Shown piece after piece: positions 53,701 to 64,000 of a stretch of DNA of 64,000 nucleotides. Location: the NCBI GenBank assembly GCA_963970005.1, contig CAXAMN010001115.1, positions 384,090-448,089 of the forward strand, written 5' to 3'. The DNA is from Durusdinium trenchii. Lineage: Eukaryota > Sar > Dinophyceae > Suessiales > Symbiodiniaceae. Every line of letters starts with the position of its first letter. The first letter of the stretch is position 1. A program made the position numbers and the translations under genes. The notes beneath the pieces were generated by a model that was given only the letters and a program-made list of their open reading frames with translations, ran no database searches and had not been told where the DNA came from.

Positions 53701-56700
53701 CCAAGTGGAAGTGAAACAGGTTTCAATTCCTTGACCCAAGTTCAGCTGAGTGTTTCTGCCTTCAAGATCAGAGGAAGGTCTTCCACCAGCTGGTATCAAA
53801 GATTTGAGGAGGGAATGAAATCTAATCTAAACTCCTTTCTTTCAGCTGGCTGGGGCATGGAGAAGTCCTTTCCTTCAGCCCAAGTCTTCCAACTCGGGAT
53901 TTATCAGACAGAGAAGCCAGCGCCGAATTATATCCGAACCCAGCGCCGGAATTGGTCCTGCATCTCCATGCCATATCCTTCTATAGCTGGTGGCTTCTTT
54001 GAGTGAGTACCGGTCCCCGTGGGTGCCCACTCGGAGGGATTGGAGCGACAACTGCTTGCAGCGACGGCCGTGGCGGACCCTTCGAACTCACTCAGATACT
54101 TCGTCAGTTTTCAGTTCTGCATGCTAAGTCTATAAGGTAAGTAACAGTCGACTACAGACTACACGGGTCCGGAGTAGATGCTTAGAGTTGTCTGAGCGAA
54201 AATGAAGAAGAGAGGGTCCGGCGACCCTCAGTTCAGCCATCCGAATTCAGGTATCTCAAGACTATTCATCGAGCACCGTAAAGCCATCCGGAAGCAGGAA
54301 TTGCTGAGTTCTTTGGTGCAAAATCCCTTCATTTGCGAGGTGCATCTGGGTCTTATAGCTAAAGCATGCGAAAGCATGCTATAAAGCTTGCTAGCCTGGT
54401 TCCTTTCCTTCGCAGTTGGCCCCAAGCTCTGCGGTCCGGACGGCACGATCCCGTTCATGATGCGTCGCGGCACCTGCGCGCCGTCCGCACGGCGGACGCA
54501 GTCGACCCGAGTCGACCGAGGCGACGGCCAAGGACCGAGTCCCGGAGTAGACATGCAGTTGATATATAGAAACCACCCCAGGTGGTAGAGTGTTACAAGG
54601 TCAAAACGTTTATAGATGGGAAACCGTTGATTTGACTTCAGATCGGGATCTCGTATTCTTCACCTCATCAACCTTCCCCATGTGTCTCCTCTCTTGGCCA
54701 CCATCTCCCAGACTTCCTCCCGTACCGTGTCCGCGGCGTGACGCCGCACGAGAGGCGAGCCGTGTGGATCTGGTCGATGAGAAGGAGCAGCCTCGCAGGA
54801 GGTCAGTGCCACGATGAGGTGAAACGCGCCAAGGAAAGCCATCCCTTTCGGAAAGCCATCACGGTCGCTGTCTCCCCTGCTGTCTCCTTTGATCTGCTAC
54901 TCAGCTACTCCAAAGAAAAATAGAGATGTAGTGACAATGTAGTGCCAGGCTATGTCATGTCAAAGGAGTTCAGCGTGGCTTTCACCATCCATCGGGTCAG
55001 CTTTTCAGATCTCTCTCAGCATCGTGCAAGCCAGGCAATTCTGGGCGAAACTCCGTTAACTGCCTGGCGCATACCGCGCGCGCATGCGGCAGGTTCAAGG
55101 GCAAATGGATATGGAGGGTGGTCATCATAGGTGTGATGAGCTCGAAGAACCCTTCTCAGAAGGGAAGCTGTCCCTAGTCTCAAAATAGGGGGATTCTATG
55201 CTTGGTCCTAGTCTTTTGAGAGGAAAGGAGCATGCTCCCTTTGAAGTCTTCATTCTTGCCCACATTGGACGATGCTTTGAAGCTCAGAAATCAAACCTCT
55301 CAGCTCAGACCATCCGCCCTGACCCACCCCAACACTGCTCCTCGTCTCGGCTGCACCGGCCACGTGGGAACCCTCTCCGCCCCTCTCCGCACGAGCTGCT
55401 CGCTCCGCGCGCGTCGCCTGCGCTGCAAGGCATGGCGCTTGCGGCGGAGGCTCCGGTGCTTCAGCCGCCCGGGCGCTTTCTCCTGCCGATCCGAGACGGG
55501 CGCGGGCGACCCGCGACGACGGGCGACGCGACGGGGGCGCTTCGCGATCCAACACGGCGGGAGCCTCGAGCTGTGCTTTGAAACCGTGAGAAAGGCGATC
55601 TCAGTTCAACTTGAGGGGCTCAATCGATGTCGACCACTGAGCTTGGGGAGTGAGGAGGATGAAAAATGATCGACCACTAAGACTTGGTGGTCTTTAAGAG
55701 TTGAACACATCCTTCGATCCACGTGCATCGTTCGATCCACCGAGGCGATACGAGGGCGCTTAGGGCTCCTCGCAGTAAGCAGGGATCTTGCCATCTGCTG
55801 CCAGTAAGCACGGCATATTCCTTGGTGAGAAGAATCATCTTCATCCTTTTCATGTGGTTTGTAGCTCGTGGTTTTCAGCGCTGGTGTCGGTTTTCAACTC
55901 TTCTCATCAGTTCTCGCTTCCACCATCTTCCGAAAGTCTCTCCCCAAAAGCCACAATCTTTCCACGACTGCCAGGAACTGTTCGTGATTGGCGAACATGT
56001 CTGTCATGACAAACACCGATTCTGAGCCCTGCGACTGCCCGTTCATCGATCACTTCGACGCGAACGGGTGGAAGCAGCGAGCGAGCTTTCGGCGAGCCCT
56101 TTTGGAGCCAAGAGGCTCGGACGCGGGAAGCTCGTACTGGGTATACAGATCACACACAGATCACACACAGATCTCATGTAGATCATGCATGATGTGAAAT
56201 TGCTTAACTGGGGTGCGTGAATCGTCCATGTGATTTTGTGGGGGTTCGCTCAATACCTCAACCAAAAGCAAATCGCAGATCTGGATTCAAGCCACTCTAG
56301 AATCTGTGAGATTCTGCTGAGAGGAATCTGCATGAAACACAACTTGCAGTGACCTCCAAACACCTAGAGAGGATGTTTTGGGGGCCTCCGAAAAGAAAAG
56401 AACCACTCGCCGCGTCGTCTCCTCCCGGCCTCATCCTCCTGCCTTCACGTCAGCGTTAACGGGACCTGTACGTCGTGGTGGCCTTGCGTGCACGTCCGAG
56501 TATTACTCGGTGCAGCGGGAAGAATCGGCATCCCCATCGTTCTGGCGGTGTTCTGGCTGTGAGTCAAAAGCACCAAACCCTGGTATTGGTTAACCATGTC
56601 TGGTTGTCTAATCTGTTCATGTTTGGGTGTGGAAAAACATGGAACAACCGGCTTTTGACCCACAGCCATATTTGCCCCTGCATCACAGACACCATTTACG

Positions 56701-56726
56701 AAACATTCGCACGATTGTCCCATATA

Positions 56727-56817
56727 CCAGCAGTCACAAAGGGGTGCTTAATGGAGGTTAGGGGTGCCCATTATCCACTCACTTAAGGACTAAACACCAC
56801 CCCTTTGTGACTCCTGG
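56727..56817. mobile_element. 91-bp MITE, copy 2
   Basis: Same length and orientation as copy 1, 4 substitutions in 91 bp, flanked CATATA| and |TATATATA. The left end has C for G at position 5, so its terminal repeat is slightly less perfect. Confidence 0.88.
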
Positions 56818-59800
56818 TATATATATATATATATCCATTATAAACTCTAGTATCATAGACGGCTTCCGGACTTTGGGCTCGATTTTGGCACTACGAGGTA
56901 CGGTAAGACCTGCGGCCTGTACCTCGCTCCTCGCTGGCTGATGATCCACACCAACTGTGGGCGACAACGTGTCAGGGTCTCGAAAAAATGTCCTTTTTAG
57001 GGGTAGGGACGGGCGGAATTAATTGGAATGGAAAATCAACAGGGTAAGGTATCCTCCTTGAGTCATGGTCAAGTGATGTGGGTATAATTGTGAATTCAAT
57101 GAATCAACAGTTGATGTTAAAAACGATCCAATTCAAACCAGGATCTTCATCCTGATAAAGTCATGTTGTGAGGCCATTCCTAGACCAAAAACGATACAGG
57201 GATCGTCCTTCGCGCTTTCATGGTTTGTAGAGATCGTTTGACATGGCTTCACCCACCAAGGCATCATCAAATGGAAACCCAAGACACTCGGGAAAAAAAA
57301 ACACAGCATATTCCCACCAGACCATCAGAACTAAAATACATACATAGTTGTTTCCAGGGTCGAACAATGAAAAGCAATCATACTACGGTTCTGATCGCCT
57401 AAAAACCTGTTACATGTGTCACATATGGCTCTCGCCGAACGGATATGCATCCAAAGGACCAAATGAACACCCAGCAAGTTCGGATCCCTTCCAGGCCGGA
57501 CCGGGCCGCACCGAACGGGCCTCGTTCATCTTCACGACCCAGTGAAATGGGCCAGGCGACCCACCTGGGCACTTGAGTTGGGCGAAGGAGCAAAGCCGTA
57601 AACTTGGTGCTTGCAGTTCGAGTTGCAGCCCAAAGTGGTCGGAAAACCAAAGAAAAGCTTGGCACCTACTGGGACGATGGGATGTACTGAAGCATCCTAA
57701 ACACCTTCCAAACTCTACCAGCATGCTTCTGCAAAGTATCAAGTATCCTTTCCATTTGGACTGAGTCCACTGATAGTACTTTGCCACTCCCAGTGGCTGC
57801 ATCGCCCATGCTCTCTACTCCCATTTCACCCAGAACAACCCTCAAGCCTTGACATCGCCGTTGGTTCGACCCAAGTCTGGGCCACACTTCATCTATGGCT
57901 CTGGGAGCATTCAGGCGGGACACCTCGGATGACCACTGTTACCACTGCAAAGACGTGTCCCAGGCAGGTCAACGACTCGTTTGGGGCTCCAGGTTTGGAC
58001 TCACAGACTTGATCTAAAGAGGTTGTAGGTCGAACACAGAGCTCCGGAGATCTGACCCCGAGACCCCAACTGGGCGGATACTTTGTTCATCGTTTTTCAA
58101 CATTCCAAAGGTCAGTGAACTGGGAGCACCAGGTTGTTTCAATGAAGGCTGATGGGAATGGCATTTCATAAATGATACCACACGGCAGGACATATGGCTG
58201 GGGGTCCGGAAAGAACCAGCGACACGGCAGGACATCACGAACCCCCCCAGAGTTGTCAAGGAGATGCGAGCGGACCAAGTTACCTCAAAGACACCTGAGA
58301 AGGGACCAAGTCAGTCTATGGTTCCTATCTCAACTTGACCTGGTTGTACTCAGTTCCATGAAGCGGAGAGAGACACTGCGGTCATCGGCACACTTTCTAC
58401 AAAGGCCAAGTCACCTCGATTGCCGGCGGCGCTCGTCAAAGGACTGGCAGAGGTTCTCCTCAAGAATCTAGCTGGTGAGTGGTCTCAACTCACTTAAAAC
58501 ATAGTAGTCAGTGGGATCATTTCGACAAACCTTTGAAACACACAACCCTTCTGAACACCACCTAGGCCGGTTTATGGCGCGGTTCGCACATCACATTACT
58601 CTCGACAGTCCCTCTTATGTCTTCGACTCGTGTGGGCAGTATCATCGGTGGTACTTCGATGGAAGACTCCGCCGGACGGTTGGACCACACAGTAGTGGAT
58701 AGCTCGGATAGCTCGGTGTTTGGGAAGTAGGTGCGCCGACCTACCTTCGGTGATGGGATCCCAGGATTGCCATTTTTGGACCTCGGACTTCTGAAACACT
58801 GACTAAACTTGCTAGCTGCTAAATGTCCTCGTAAATCCTTCGGAACGCAACGAAAAAACACCGTTCGAAGCCGTCTGAGTCATATTGTTGTGTCTGAGTC
58901 ACCGCTGGTGTTGACGGCAGCATTCAGCTTTCAGCCACAAAGGAGGTGTCGCTGTCAGCTTCTGAGAACCTTCGCAAGATGTTACTCACTCTGATTGACT
59001 TGTGTTTCTGCTCTTGAATCTTTGAAGCTCCCGATTTGAACGCTAGGCATTTTTTTTAACCACCATCGTAGCGCGAACGCAAACGAACAGCACGAGGGCC
59101 ACGCTCCCAAAAAAAGAGTACCAACCGGATAAGCATCACTAAAAAGGTAGAATCTTCAGGTTGATCAGCAAATGGTCCAGAAAAAGGACGTCCAGCAAAC
59201 ATATGCAGAATTGTGCGAAATCTCCAGCATTGTCGTTGTGCGGCACCGCGGGCTTAGAAACCCAGTGACACACTTTGCATCATGACATCAGTCACACACT
59301 GAGTGCACCGATCTTTCATGGTTTTGGGCGACCGGTCTTTGGAGTGGTCAACTGTTCTTTTGCTTTTGACCAGTTCCAAGAAAGACATTGAAACGGGCGG
59401 CTAATGCGCTCTAATTTCAAGGTCCAAACAAAGACCCAGAGGTGCAAAAAGCTACTGCATATTTTTTTCTGATACATGGCCTGACATAGACTGTTTTGTT
59501 TCTTCTGAAACGGGCAGGATATGTGGAAATATTGCTGCAAATGTTGCTCCCAATGTTTCACATCCGTAGCCAATCAGGCATTGCTCATCTGCTTCGACCA
59601 GTTCTACGCGAGGAGGCGTTTGCATCTGAGAAGGAAGGATTCGGTCAACGAAACGACCAGATGTTGTGCCACCCCAAAAAGAACAAGGCACCGGTGCTAG
59701 TCATGAAGTGCGACACCCAATCCCCAAGTCGAAGAGCGACAACAGAAGTCTCCAACTCCAACATTCCAAGAAGTAGAGACGTGGGAGCTCAGGGGTGAAA

Positions 59801-61010
59801 GGCACTTCGAAGTCTCACCAAAGATGGAAGCAAAACAACTTAAACAGAAAAAACATTACAGCAAGGTGCGGCATGCAGTCAGAAGGCATGACACCTGGGA
59901 TTACAAAGAGGTACAGCAAGTTTTCAAGATGAGCTGCAATGAGATGACCAACTGTAATCTGTGAAATGAGGTAGGGCGATGGAAGGGTGTCAAAAGCAAA
60001 AGGTACATGACATGACTACATAAACCCAGAACGGACACCCAGCTGTCCGTTTTAATCTGCCCGCAGCAGTCTAGGGACAGGGAAATGCTGTCTTCGATCA
60101 ATGTTTGTGTTTGTGACTCCAAATGTCACCAGGTCAAAGTTATTTGCAGTTGTGGTTCATCAAAACTGTTCACCAAAAAACCAGGTCAAAACAAATTATT
60201 GGTCCAGCTTGGTCAGGAAACTGATGGTATCAACCAAACCTCGTCTGCAAGCAAAAATGGGATAACTTGAAACGCGCCCTAACTTGAAACATCTTGAAAT
60301 CCACAGGTTGGTGCTGTCCTTCCTGTCCAAAAGCTAGTTGCCAACATCCACATCTGCCTCATTCCAGCATTCCAGAAGCCATGGCGCCACACCAGCAGCT
60401 GTGGACACGGAAACGTCTCCACCGATTCCATCGTGAGGAGTTGTGGATCCTATGGTCAAGCTGTCGATGCCAATGTCTTCCTTCAATGTCGATTCAAGAA
60501 CTTACAGGAAGAATTGGCAACAAGCAAAGCTAAGTGTTCCTGTCCGTTGACTTTCCGTAAGCTACAAGTTTGACTTACAGGAACTTTCCCAGAAAACTAT
60601 CAGAAGTGTTCCTTTCCGTTGACTTTCTCAGAACATTCGGACCCTGCGAAACTGGTTGCAGTCTGTTCGGGCCAGCGCGCAGCCTTTGCTTGGAGTCAGG
60701 TCCCTGCAACACGTGCAAATGGGACAAGATTACTCAAAATGTATGGTTTGGGTCGGCACCCCCCCAACCCCCAGCGTGGCTGGTTGAGAATGGAAACAGG
60801 TTCCGGGTGGCTATCTTCCCTGACCATGCCCTCAATTGGTCCATGGGTCGCCAGAGATGACATTGTCCACTCATGTCGTGGAAGTCTTGGCTCCAAAGAG
60901 GCAAGACTTGGCGCGCCGAACACGCGCCATCGCTGTTTGCGCGACGACCCTAGGGCCGTTGACGACCTTTCTATGCGCATCCTGTGAAGATGCGAACAGG
61001 ATGAGCATCT

Positions 61011-61068
61011 CTATTCAGTGAGACCTTGGTGCTGCTGGGCCTTCAGGTAGTTGGCCACCTTCGGGCAC
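61011..61068 (-). CDS. HMGL-like protein, last exon
   Basis: Acceptor TTTCCTCAG|G at 61070-61068. The base completes an Arg codon, then CPKVANYLKAQQHQGLTE and a stop at 61013-61011. Assigned by phase (the preceding exon leaves AG at a GC donor) and strong polypyrimidine tract. Confidence 0.6.
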
Positions 61069-61203
61069 CTGAGGAAAGAAAGCAAAAACAAATGCATGCA
61101 CCATGACAGGGAGGAAGCGGATTTATCATGATGCAGTATTTTACCCTTCTCTTTTCATTTGATAAATCATCGGAGGAATGGCAGCATTTGTTCGAAACCC
61201 TGC

Positions 61204-61367
61204 CTCAAGTCCCGAGCCTTGTTGCGCCTCGCAATGTCAACCAGCTTCCTGAGCGTCGCAGCCTCGTTGATGTTGACCCGAATTCCTGCGTTCATCAGGG
61301 CGAATCCAAGTGCTCTCACCTCATGCAGATAGTCATCGACTCGTTCTTTTCTCTGAGTGGCTCCGGC
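61204..61367 (-). CDS. HMGL-like protein, exon D (helical)
   Basis: GTGTGCAG|G to TTGAG|GCAGGG (GC donor), 164 nt. Reads AGATQRKERVDDYLHEVRAL, GFALMNAGIRVNINEAATLR and KLVDIARRNKARDL. Amphipathic helical composition, forming part of a C-terminal extension beyond the catalytic barrel. Confidence 0.65.
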
Positions 61368-61647
61368 CTGCACACGTGACCAAATCTCACCAACCAGCTT
61401 GATTGCTCACAGTAAAAGTACCACGTAACCGCATAGTGATATGTATGTATGTGGTTCTATAGTTCTATATGCACATACCCTGACAAAGGAAATGCCATGA
61501 AATCTCATGAAGTATGCAATTGATCAATATCCAATTAATTCCATGAGCCTGGATAGAATCACTAACCAAAATGCAATTCGATGGAATCACTATCCATGAA
61601 GTATCACTATCCAACATGATCAAATCGAATCAATGCAACTGATGGGC

Positions 61648-61794
61648 CTCGCTGAGCCGGTGCCTCCAGGTCTCAACATCGGAGACTAGTGGCGAAATGC
61701 GGTATTCTCCACCTCGCTCGGCCTGCCGCAAGGAGGCCACCTCCATCTGCAAGTGCAGGTCTGATTCTGCAGCTCTCTTCAGCTCTAGGGACTC
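61648..61794 (-). CDS. HMGL-like protein, exon C (coiled-coil-like)
   Basis: GTTCCAG|G to GCGAG|GCCCAT (GC donor), 147 nt, phase 0 at both ends. Reads ESLELKRAAESDLHLQMEVA, SLRQAERGGEYRISPLVSDV and ETWRHRLSE. Charged helical segment. Whether it is joined directly to the barrel exon is inferred from order and phase. Confidence 0.55.
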
Positions 61795-61864
61795 CTGGAA
61801 CGGTTTTTGTGAAGGAACACATGCGAAAAGTGTCTATCTCCATTTATCTGCAGGATATGTTGTT

Positions 61865-62990
61865 TTATATATTTTTATATCTTTTTCTGTCAACAACTCT
61901 ATTTCGACATAAGAAATGCATGAACCGCAAGTTCCGAGCGTCCTCGTCGCTCCAAACGTTGAAGTATTCTCCCCGCCTGTGGCGCCAGGACTCTCCTGAG
62001 ACTCTGCTGAATGCTGAGTGCGTCAGCCGCATCAGCCCCCCCATCCCCCAGATGGGGCAATCATCTTGGATTTTGTAGGTATTGAAGTTCAAGAAGTAGA
62101 CGTGGCGAGCACACTCCGAGGCCTGGTGAAGCCAAAAGTCCTCCAGGACATGGGAGTTGCCCAGCTGGAGGATGTTGTCCAAGAACACCAAGCTGGAGTT
62201 GTGTCCAGCTTGGGAGGCCTGGGGTATGATGGCCGCCCAAACTCCATTTGCTCCCTGTAGGGCAGCTTCCACACTAGCGGCATCTTGCACGTTGCTGTGT
62301 CCACCATGTGCGTGAACTAAAATGCGGTAGTGCTCATGTTCAGGAAAATGTTTGCGTAGCCACCCAACCAAACGCCCATAGTCCCTGTAGTCTGCACATC
62401 CCCGGCCTTCCTCAGTGAGAATCGCTACGACTCTACGCCTAAATGCGTCGCATGCCTTCCATGTGCTAAAAGCATTTGCTGCCTCTTGCTCCTTCACATC
62501 ATCCATGTCACCGTTGATGGATAAATTTAAAAACTCCATCAAATCCACCAAGTTCAAAGAAATCTCGCCGCGGCCGGGTCTTGCGTTTACTTCGCTGTCT
62601 TCTCGCCATGGGCAGGGGTCCAAGCCCATCTCTGTATAAATCTCATCAATCTTCTCCACAGTGTCGACAACGGATTGCACAAAGTCAGACTGGGCAAAGC
62701 GTACACTCGCTTTCATAGTCAAATCCAGAAATGCATTTGGTATCTTGAATTCTCTGATGGCATTGATACCAGCCGTACGGTCTGCTTGGCCTGGGGAGAA
62801 CATCGCAATCATTCCATCCATGCTGTCTCCTTTGTAGCACATCCACTCCAAGATCTGGGTCTCTGGAGTGTATGATGAGCCATAGTACTGGCCAGTAATG
62901 GCAATGTCCTGGCCATGGACCAGGAGATTGTGCGGTTTTGGGGTGGGCGGAGGTGCACAAAAAAGATCAAAACTGGCAACACCGATACTC
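61865..62990 (-). CDS. HMGL-like (pyruvate carboxyltransferase-like) TIM-barrel protein, main exon
   Basis: Open minus frame from an AG|G acceptor at 62992-62990 (a second acceptor, GGCCAG|G, would start at 62908). It reads NLLVHGQDIAITGQYYGSSY, ETQILEWMCYKGDSMDGMIA, then EHEHYRILVHAHGGHSNVQD (H-A-H-G-G), AASVEAALQGANGVWAAIIP and LGNSHVLEDFWLHQAS. H-x-H-G-G followed by D-A-A/A-L-x-G is the metal-binding signature of the HMG-CoA lyase / homocitrate synthase / 2-isopropylmalate synthase superfamily. The substrate is unknown. The exon probably ends near 61920-61940; the last residues before 61865 look like read-through. Confidence 0.75.
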
Positions 62991-63380
62991 CTAGGGCCAT
63001 TTCATTAGATGCAGGCGAAGCAGGAGGCCACTAGATCTGGTAAAGCATGCGCAAAGCGCATGGTGACTTGAGTACATGAAGAGTTGTGACTGACGTTCAA
63101 CAGCCTCAAGCCTCACATGTCAAACTACAGTATCTGATCTGTCGTGTCAAGGCTTTCAACGCAAGGGTTACCAGCAAATTTATCAGCTCAGAAAGCCATC
63201 TCATTTGAATTCTGTTGTTTCAGTCAGTTGAATGAAACGAACGCAACAGGTGCAAGACAGTGAGACTGAGACTTCTGAGGTCTCGTCTAAGTCGTGTCGT
63301 GACGGATTCGTCTAAGTCGGAATCGTGCGACGGTCCAATTCAATGTCTTTCAGCCTTTTGAGTCACAAAGACCCTCAGCC

Positions 63381-63895
63381 CAGTCCTTGAAGCCCATTGC
63401 CTGCACAATCTTCAGGGTCAGATACTTCATGTAGCCAGTATGGCCAAACGGTGTGTTCGTGGCCGGTTCTCGTACCGACTGGTCCATCACCACCGGACGC
63501 ATGGTCCGAACTCGTTCATTGAAGGGCTCTGGGGTCATCTCTTCGGCGGAGTAGGGAACTGTTTTTGGGTCTTTGAGGAGCTCTATAAATCGTTCAGTAT
63601 CTGATTTGATCTTCAACCAAAGACGATGGTCAGGCGCTTGAAGAAATTCTTTCATCTCCTCTGGTTGCATCAGGCCGAAGATGCTTGCCTTGAGCAACTC
63701 AGGCGAGTCTTCTTGCTGAGCTTGCGCGCAACACAGCTTCAACGCATCGCCTTTTGCTACTTCGTCTCGCAACAACAAAGCAACGGTATCACATGCGTTG
63801 CAAATCTGAATGCCCAGTGGTACCGTCTGGTCACTGACGTCCAATAAGCTCGCAACCTCACACCAGTCCAAAGCAGATGGATCAGATACTCTCAC
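63381..63895 (-). CDS. HMGL-like protein, upstream exon
   Basis: Open minus frame MRVSDPSALDWCEVASLLDV, NACDTVALLLRDEVAKGDAL, ending RPVVMDQSVREPATNTPFGH and YMKYLTLKIVQAMGFKDW. V-M-D-Q-S-V-R-E corresponds to the D-x-T-L-R-D/E start of the HMGL barrel, so it belongs with the exon at 61865-62990. A GC donor (TGG|GCTGAG) after 63380 gives phase 0. The protein may begin at the Met at 63895 or in an exon beyond the window. The 63000-63380 intron shows nothing else. Confidence 0.7.
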
Positions 63896-64000
63896 ACCAG
63901 TGTGCTACTCTCTTTCGCCCACAATATATATCTCAACCGGTATCTTCAAGCAAGTCTCTTACAGCTACTAGGGTAGCTAGTCCTGTCATAAGAAGCACAT

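Larger units (their letters stand above)
49926..61010. other. Long non-coding region between the two host genes
   Basis: About 11 kb containing two MITEs (listed) and no exon I can support. GC-rich patches at 52.93-53.30, 54.42-54.55 and 55.30-55.58 kb are open on both strands, without motifs. A 5' untranslated region or promoter of the TIR-like gene could lie to its left, but nothing identifies it. Confidence 0.5.

Noticed and set aside
55232-55669. Arg/Ala-rich frames on both strands
   Set aside because: High GC content alone explains the openness; neither strand gives a convincing protein.
1-64000. rRNA, tRNA, CRISPR arrays, bacterial promoters and terminators
   Set aside because: Looked for recognisable cloverleaf, rRNA or repeat-spacer patterns by eye and found none; short structured RNAs could still be missed without a covariance search.

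Overview
This looks like a nuclear window from a dinoflagellate, most likely Symbiodiniaceae. The grounds are intron-rich genes with AG|G acceptors and many GC (some possible GA) donors, long repeat-filled spacers, and protein families I associate with that lineage. There are no operons, Shine-Dalgarno sites or CRISPR arrays, and I found no RNA genes. All family names come from reading motifs; no search was run.

The main finding is a giant DNA transposon at 7596-37479 (29,884 bp as assembled, including a 10-N gap). It has 68-bp imperfect terminal inverted repeats (46/68 identical), each with a subterminal hairpin, and is flanked by an exact 10-bp duplication (AGTTGTGTGT). It sits inside a TG-rich minisatellite. 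Joining the flanks after removing one duplication copy gives a sequence that also occurs intact in the left array at about 7233-7260. The element carries, on the + strand: (1) a six-exon transposase-like gene, 10.7-17.9 kb, with a coiled coil, SD and C-x-x-H-like motifs, an E-x-x-x-NS-x-x-K block and a C-terminal Cys/His cluster; (2) an unrecognised Pro/Glu/acid-rich gene set, about 18.6-25.1 kb; (3) a multi-exon C5 cytosine DNA methyltransferase, 25.4-28.6 kb; (4) a large unrecognised multi-exon gene, 29.5-36.3 kb. A possible minus-strand exon lies at 9.69-9.83 kb. TIRs, a 10-bp duplication and the transposase motifs together suggest a Mutator-like element with a DNA methyltransferase as cargo.

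The insertion lies in an intron of a minus-strand host gene. Exon 1 (39289-38526) encodes an acylated N terminus, a DIFLSHSW TIR-like block and two membrane segments. Exons 2 (6668-6552) and 3 (6428-5699) lie beyond the element and join it in phase, giving a 536-residue multi-pass TIR-like membrane protein with a 31.9-kb intron.

The right part (39.3-61.0 kb) is mostly non-coding: a second, uninterrupted copy of the minisatellite composite (49.4-49.9 kb), two near-identical 91-bp MITEs, and short tandem repeats. At 61.0-63.9 kb a second minus-strand host gene encodes an HMGL-like TIM-barrel protein with a helical C-terminal extension. Both host genes are on the minus strand, as expected of dinoflagellate unidirectional clusters; the transposon genes run the opposite way.
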